From the NCBI RefSeq assembly GCF_000418325.1, contig NC_021658.1, forward strand, positions 11,670,001-11,734,000: 64,000 bases of DNA, read 5' to 3'. Source of the DNA: Sorangium cellulosum So0157-2. GTDB lineage: Bacteria > Myxococcota_A > Polyangia > Polyangiales > Polyangiaceae. Position 1 is the first letter of the stretch. Each line of letters begins with the position of its first letter. This document shows, piece after piece, positions 59,983 through 64,000 of this stretch. Position numbers and translations under genes: made by a program. The notes below the pieces were generated by a model. That model did no database searches. It saw only the letters and a program-made list of their open reading frames with translations, and was not told the DNA's origin.

Positions 59983-60758
59983 ACACGCAGGTGCTCGAAG
60001 CCCATCAGCAGGAGGTCGTGGCGCGCGTCATCGCCGAGGAGGAGGCGAAGCGGCCGCACCTCGTCATCGCCCTGAGCGGCGCGCACGCGTACGGCTTCCC
60101 CTCCCCGGACAGCGACGTCGACCTCAAGGCGGTGCACGTCGAGCCGACCGCGCGGCTGCTCGGCCTGCTCCGCGGCGGCGCGAGCCCCACGCGCATGGAG
60201 GTCATCGACGGCGTCGAGATCGACTACACGTCGAACGAGATCCACCCCGTGCTCCTCGGCGTGCTCCAGGGCAACGGCAACTACATCGAGCGGATCCTCG
60301 GCCCCCTCCAGCTCCACGTCGATCCGGATCTCGCCTCGCTCCGCCCGCTCGTCGCCGAGGCCCTCTCGCGGCGGATCTTCCGCCATTACGTCGGCTTCGC
60401 CACGAGCCAGCTCCGCGCCTGGGAGACGGGCGGCCGCACGTCGGCGAAGAAGCTGCTCTACGTCCTCCGGACCGCGCTGACCGGCGCCCACGCGCTCCGG
60501 ACAGGCGAGATCGTCACCGACGTGACCGCGCTGCTCGATCTCTACGGCTTCAGCGCCGCGCGCGAGCTGATCGAGGCCAAGCGGGCCGGCGAGAAGTCGG
60601 CGCTCTCCGCCGAGGCCGCCGGCCGGTGGGCAGAGCAGATCTCCCGGGCCTTCACGACCCTGGAGGCGGCCCACGACCGCGCCGTGCTGCCGGAGGAGCC
60701 GCGCAACCAGGACGACCTCGACGACTGGCTGCTCGCGCTGCGCAAGGCGCGGCTCTGA
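59979..60758 (+). CDS. Second nucleotidyltransferase (COG3541-like)
   Basis: 259 residues; ATG 59979 overlaps the previous TGA. The core motif is ALSGAHAYGFPSPDSDVDLK with Asp46 and Asp48, and a third acidic residue in GVEIDYTSNEI. It lacks the N-terminal SH3-like part of its neighbour. The helical C-terminal half (SQLRAWETGGRTSAKKLLYV; LRTGEIVTDVTALLDLY) matches the family. The tight coupling suggests the two act as a pair or heteromer. No RtcB, archease or RNA ligase gene is next to them. Confidence 0.86.
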   Translation: MNTQVLEAHQQEVVARVIAEEEAKRPHLVIALSGAHAYGFPSPDSDVDLKAVHVEPTARLLGLLRGGASPTRMEVIDGVEIDYTSNEIHPVLLGVLQGNGNYIERILGPLQLHVDPDLASLRPLVAEALSRRIFRHYVGFATSQLRAWETGGRTSAKKLLYVLRTALTGAHALRTGEIVTDVTALLDLYGFSAARELIEAKRAGEKSALSAEAAGRWAEQISRAFTTLEAAHDRAVLPEEPRNQDDLDDWLLALRKARL

Positions 60759-60787
60759 GGCGCGGAGGGAGCTTCTAGCGGTGCACC

Positions 60788-62566
60788 TCACCGCGGCAGC
60801 GAGCAGCCGTCCCCGCACGCCTTCCAACCGTCGCTGCACCGCTTCGCCGGCCCCTGCCCCTGGCACGTGATCGGGCACCCTCGTCCGGTAGCGGTGCACG
60901 ACACCGCGCACGACCCCGTGCAGGTCACCTCGCACAGCCCGACCTGATTGCACCTCACCACGCTCCCGTCTCCGACGACGGGGACGCACTTGCCCGCGTT
61001 CTCGCAGGTATACGAGCACCCCGCGCCGCAGGTCGCCTGGCACGTCTCGACATGACGGCAGTCGACGGCGCAGGCATCCGCACACCGCGTGTCGCACGCC
61101 TTGCTGTGATCGCACGAGGACCGGCAGTCGCCGGCGCAGCGGCTCTCGCAGACGTCGCGCTCGGAGCAGCTCGGCCTGCAGCCGGGCGCGTCGCCACAGG
61201 TGAGCTCGCAGCTCTTTGGCACGTTTCCCGGCGTGCCGGGCGCGCAGGTGCAGGGCACGCCCGGCTGGCAGCCGCCGGGGTCGGTCGCGCGGGCCACGGA
61301 GCTCGCGGCGCGGGGGATGTCCTTGAGGGACACCGACGTCGGCGCGCCGCTGCCGGGAGCGTCGCCGGCGCCCTGGTCGCGCGAACGCAAGAGCAGCAGG
61401 GCTGCCCCGAGGCCGACGCAGAAGAGGAGCACCGCCGCCCCGACCACGACGGCGAGCTGCGGCGGCGCAGCCGGCGCGCGCGGCCCTGGCGCGGCGCGCG
61501 CCCCCGCCGGCGGCTGGCTCGGCAGCGCCGCGGCCGGTACGGCCGGCGCGGCGATGGGCGCGGCCGGCGCCGTCGTGGCCGGCGGGATCGCGCCGGGCAG
61601 CGGCGCTCCCGCCGGCGGTCCGCCCATGCCCCGGCCGTGCACGCGCGTGCGCGCGTCGCCCTCGGCCGCCGCCGCCGTCGCGAAGGGGGGCTCCTCGCCC
61701 CGGCGCACGGCGCGCACGTCGGCGAGCATCGTTTGCGCGTTCGGGTAGCGCCGCTCGACCTGGAAGGCGAGCGCGCGGTCCACGACCCGCGCGACCCGCG
61801 GATCCACGCCGGGCGCCACGGTCGAGAGCGGCGGCGCCGGCGTCGTGCTCATCCTCATGAGGAGCTCTCCCTCGGTGAGCCGGTCCGCGTCGTGGAGCCG
61901 CCGGTTCGCGAGCAGCGTGAACATCGTCGCGCCCACCGCGTAGAGGTCGGCCCGCCCGTCCACGTCCCTCCCCAGGATCTGCTCCGGCGCCATGTAGCTC
62001 GTCGTGCCCAGCACCGCGCCCGTCCGCGTCTTTAGGCCGGCGCCGCCCTGCTTCATGCGCGCGATCCCGAAATCGAGCACCTTGAGCCGTCCATCGCGCG
62101 TCACGAAGAGGTTGTCCGGCTTGATGTCCCGATGGACGATCCCGGCGTCGTGCGCGGCCCGGAGGACCTCGAGCAGCGTGTCCACGTGGGCGAGGATCTC
62201 GGGCAACGGGACGCTGCCGAGCCGCAACGCGCGCTCGCGCAGGCTCTCGCCCTCGAGCAGCTCCATCACCAGGAACGGCTCTCCCTGCTCGGTCACGTCG
62301 ATGTCGAGGACCTGCACCGCGGCCGGGTGGCCGAGGCGCGTGGCGGCGAGCGCCTCCTGCTCGAAGCGGGCGCGGAGCTCGCGGGACACGGCGCCCTCCG
62401 GGTGCAGGATCTTGATGGCCACGCGGTGCCCCACGTGATGGGTGGCCGCGTAGACGGCCGCCATTCCGCCCGCCCCGATCAGCGCGTCGAGCCGCCACTT
62501 GCCGTGGAGGGTCGTCCCGACGCGGGCTCTCAGCCGCCGAGCCTCTTCCTCTTCCGCTTCCGACAT
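60788..62566 (-). CDS. Membrane Ser/Thr protein kinase with cysteine-rich ectodomain
   Basis: ATG 62566 gives 592 residues. Kinase domain about 24-285: GAGGMAAVYAA, Lys52 in VAIKILHP, HRDIKPDNLF (145-154), LDFGIAR and SYMAPEQILG. An Ala/Pro linker, one transmembrane helix (371-393) and a Cys-rich extracellular domain (about 430-592) follow, with over 30 Cys in repeats such as CESRCAGDCRSSC, CDTRCADACAVDC and CEVTCTGSCAVSC. It resembles PknB-type receptor kinases, but the disulfide-rich module is unusual and may bind ligands or metals. A GTG upstream (62635) is a weaker start. Confidence 0.9.
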   Translation of the reverse strand: MSEAEEEEARRLRARVGTTLHGKWRLDALIGAGGMAAVYAATHHVGHRVAIKILHPEGAVSRELRARFEQEALAATRLGHPAAVQVLDIDVTEQGEPFLVMELLEGESLRERALRLGSVPLPEILAHVDTLLEVLRAAHDAGIVHRDIKPDNLFVTRDGRLKVLDFGIARMKQGGAGLKTRTGAVLGTTSYMAPEQILGRDVDGRADLYAVGATMFTLLANRRLHDADRLTEGELLMRMSTTPAPPLSTVAPGVDPRVARVVDRALAFQVERRYPNAQTMLADVRAVRRGEEPPFATAAAAEGDARTRVHGRGMGGPPAGAPLPGAIPPATTAPAAPIAAPAVPAAALPSQPPAGARAAPGPRAPAAPPQLAVVVGAAVLLFCVGLGAALLLLRSRDQGAGDAPGSGAPTSVSLKDIPRAASSVARATDPGGCQPGVPCTCAPGTPGNVPKSCELTCGDAPGCRPSCSERDVCESRCAGDCRSSCDHSKACDTRCADACAVDCRHVETCQATCGAGCSYTCENAGKCVPVVGDGSVVRCNQVGLCEVTCTGSCAVSCTATGRGCPITCQGQGPAKRCSDGWKACGDGCSLPR

Positions 62567-62788
62567 CGGCGCCGAGCCTAGCACGGGCCGGCTCGCGGCC
62601 GGCTCGACCGCCACGCCGGCGTGGCCCGGAGTCACTGGCCCTCTTCGCTCATCGACGCTCGCGGATCGCGGCCCGCTCCCCGATCACGTGAGGCGCGCGC
62701 CCGGCTCTCCAGAGAGATCACCTCATACGCGCTGCCGCCAGGGTGCTTGTCGTCACCTGCGCTCGGCGCGCGCTCCCGCGGAGGTCGC

Positions 62789-63382
62789 TCAGACCCGGCC
62801 GCCGCCGGCGCGGCTGCGGCCCGCGAGGTCCCACGCCGCCGCGACCGCCTCTTCCGCGGTCGCGACCGACCCGATGCGATCCGAGCGCCGGTCGTCCACG
62901 CGCCCTCCGGCGAGCTGCCTCGCCCAGCCGCCGCTCGTCGCGAGCGCGAGCATCGGCTTGCCGAGCTGCCAGGCGACGGCGATCTCGCTCAGCGTGCCCG
63001 CGCCCCCGCCGACCACCACGACGACGTCCGCCGCCGCGACGACCAGGATGTTGCGCCCGATCTGCATGCCGGTCGGGATGACGATGTCCACGTACGGGTT
63101 GGCCGCGGACGCCTCGTACCCGGGCAGGAGCCCCACGATGTCGCCGTCGCGCCAGGTCGCCGCCTCGCGCCCGCCGCGCGAGACGGCGGCCATCACGCCC
63201 CCGAGCCCGCCGGTCACCAGCCGGAACCCCGCCTCGACGGCGCGGCGGCCGAGCTCGACGCACACGGCCTCGGTCGCCGCGTCCAGCGAAAGGCCGTTGC
63301 CGATCACCGCCATCACGGGGCGGCGCGGCACGTAGGGAGCGATGTCCCGCTTCGTGTCCTCGTCTTCCCGATCGTCGTCCAT
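62789..63382 (-). CDS. SLOG/LOG-family protein (TIGR00725-like)
   Basis: ATG 63382 has GGAG upstream; 197 residues. VMAVIGNGLSLDAATEAVCV, LVTGGLGGVMAAVSRGG and VVGGGAGTLSEIAVAWQLGK show the Rossmann-like fold and the nucleotide-binding GGGxGT..E motif of the TIGR00725/lysine-decarboxylase-like (LOG) superfamily. Such proteins hydrolyse or sense nucleotide-like ligands (for example cytokinin riboside monophosphates in LOG); the function of this subfamily is not established. The upstream frame to 63637 is not supported. Confidence 0.87.
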   Translation of the reverse strand: MDDDREDEDTKRDIAPYVPRRPVMAVIGNGLSLDAATEAVCVELGRRAVEAGFRLVTGGLGGVMAAVSRGGREAATWRDGDIVGLLPGYEASAANPYVDIVIPTGMQIGRNILVVAAADVVVVVGGGAGTLSEIAVAWQLGKPMLALATSGGWARQLAGGRVDDRRSDRIGSVATAEEAVAAAWDLAGRSRAGGGRV

Positions 63383-63516
63383 CACGGCTCCGCTCCGGCG
63401 CCCGCGGGACGACGCGTCACGTGGCGCTCGGCCCGGTCGCGAGGCGCATCCTGTCGCTTCCCGCGCAGCGTGGCAAGATCGCTCACCTCCCGCGCCGGCC
63501 GCCCCGGTGACGCGCC

Positions 63517-64000
63517 CTACGGCTGGCCGGCGTAGAGGCCGTCCACGGCCTCGGCCCAGAGCTTGTTCATGGCGACGCACCCGGCGGCATCCGGGTGCAC
63601 CTGATCTCTCAGCTGCTCGGGGTGGTCCTCGAACCACGCATACAGATCCGGCCCAGGAGGGAGGGCGTTTTCGGCCGTGAGCTCGTCGATCGCCTGGTTG
63701 AACACGCCGAGCGCTTCGTGGTGGCCGTCGGGCGAGAACGGGATGCGCGCGAGCACCGGGACGCGGCCCGCCGCCTGGATCTCGTCGATGAGCTCCTGCA
63801 GGTTCGACTTGAAGGTGCTCGGGTCGGTCTGGTCCCAGGAGTCGTTGGTGCCGTAGCCGATGGCGAAGAAATGGTAATCGGGGTTCATCTCCAGGACGTC
63901 ATCGATGCGATCGAGCGCGCTGGGGCGGTCCGTGCTCTTCGTGAGCTCGCCCCCGATGCCGCCGTTGATCATCGCGGGATAGTTGGGCTCGTGCGCCGCG
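63517..64000 (-). CDS. SGNH/GDSL hydrolase, C-terminal part (partial at window edge)
   Basis: The frame continues through the right edge; 161 residues are visible. Block III is GYGTNDSWD (Gly, Asn) and block V is QVHPDAAGCVAMN with the catalytic Asp/His nearby (DQVHP). The GGIGG motif near the edge is block II; block I with the nucleophilic Ser lies beyond the window. It is probably a secreted or periplasmic esterase acting on polysaccharide acetyl groups or lipids. Confidence 0.85.
   Translation of the reverse strand, partial: AAHEPNYPAMINGGIGGELTKSTDRPSALDRIDDVLEMNPDYHFFAIGYGTNDSWDQTDPSTFKSNLQELIDEIQAAGRVPVLARIPFSPDGHHEALGVFNQAIDELTAENALPPGPDLYAWFEDHPEQLRDQVHPDAAGCVAMNKLWAEAVDGLYAGQP

Noticed and set aside
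58635..60758. A 707-residue fusion of the two nucleotidyltransferases in one frame
   Set aside because: The first 450 residues of that frame are shadow sequence; the real first gene is in the frame starting at 58651, and the second starts at ATG 59979.

Overview
The window looks like chromosomal DNA of a myxobacterium, most likely Sorangium or Polyangium type (suborder Sorangiineae). I infer this from very high G+C with strong GC3 bias, long antisense shadow frames, many short secreted lipoproteins with Gly/Pro/Ser-rich linkers, several ECF sigma factors and Hanks-type kinases, and Asn-Ala-Leu repeat lipoproteins. I saw no rRNA, tRNA, CRISPR array or phage. Species assignment is an inference, as no search was possible.

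Layout. 0-3 kb: the end of an amidoligase operon (circularly permuted ATP-grasp, alpha-E protein, amidotransferase-transglutaminase fusion). 3-9.5 kb: GH81 glucanase, peroxiredoxin, a DUF2515-like protein, and a thiolase/metallo-hydrolase pair. 9.4-11.4 kb: an accessory lipoprotein gene bracketed by a duplicated gene end. 11.4-18.6 kb: a turnover-rich stretch of secreted proteins, with one near-intact and two decayed copies of a glycine-rich surface protein, a frameshifted lipoprotein and an internally duplicated protein. 18.8-22.7 kb: two ECF sigma factors, a monooxygenase-like protein, a LysR regulator and a lipoprotein with five NALSY repeats. 23-27 kb: a large kinase-ATPase-TPR regulator broken by a frameshift inside a collagen-like repeat. 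28-32 kb: a small cytochrome c, a LamG lipoprotein and a beta-helix protein.

32.3-36.7 kb holds a complete cyanophycin operon (cyanophycinase, cyanophycin synthetase, second cyanophycinase). 37.4-40.5 kb encodes a CHAT protease-STAND NTPase, the best candidate for an undescribed conflict or defence protein. 40.8-41.0 kb is a perfect long inverted repeat that looks like a MITE. 41-47.6 kb: Fpg/Nei glycosylase, CASTOR/POLLUX-type channel, pectinesterase, PhyH dioxygenase and a small unknown. 47.7-50.6 kb: a tightly overlapping ECF sigma, anti-sigma and secreted caspase operon.

50.6-54 kb: two lipoproteins and a PAS-PAS-STAS regulator. 54.1-58.6 kb: a LysR/NAD(P)-oxidoreductase divergent pair and a REP-associated (RAYT) transposase embedded among three clusters of one short palindromic repeat. 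58.7-64 kb: two overlapping nucleotidyltransferase genes of the RlaP/COG3541 type, a membrane kinase with a Cys-rich ectodomain, a SLOG/LOG-family protein and the C-terminal part of an SGNH hydrolase.

Likely functional groups are peptide-like polymer synthesis (first operon), nitrogen storage and release (cyanophycin operon), plant or fungal polysaccharide degradation (GH81, pectinesterase), and surface-signal regulation (sigma/anti-sigma/caspase, kinases).
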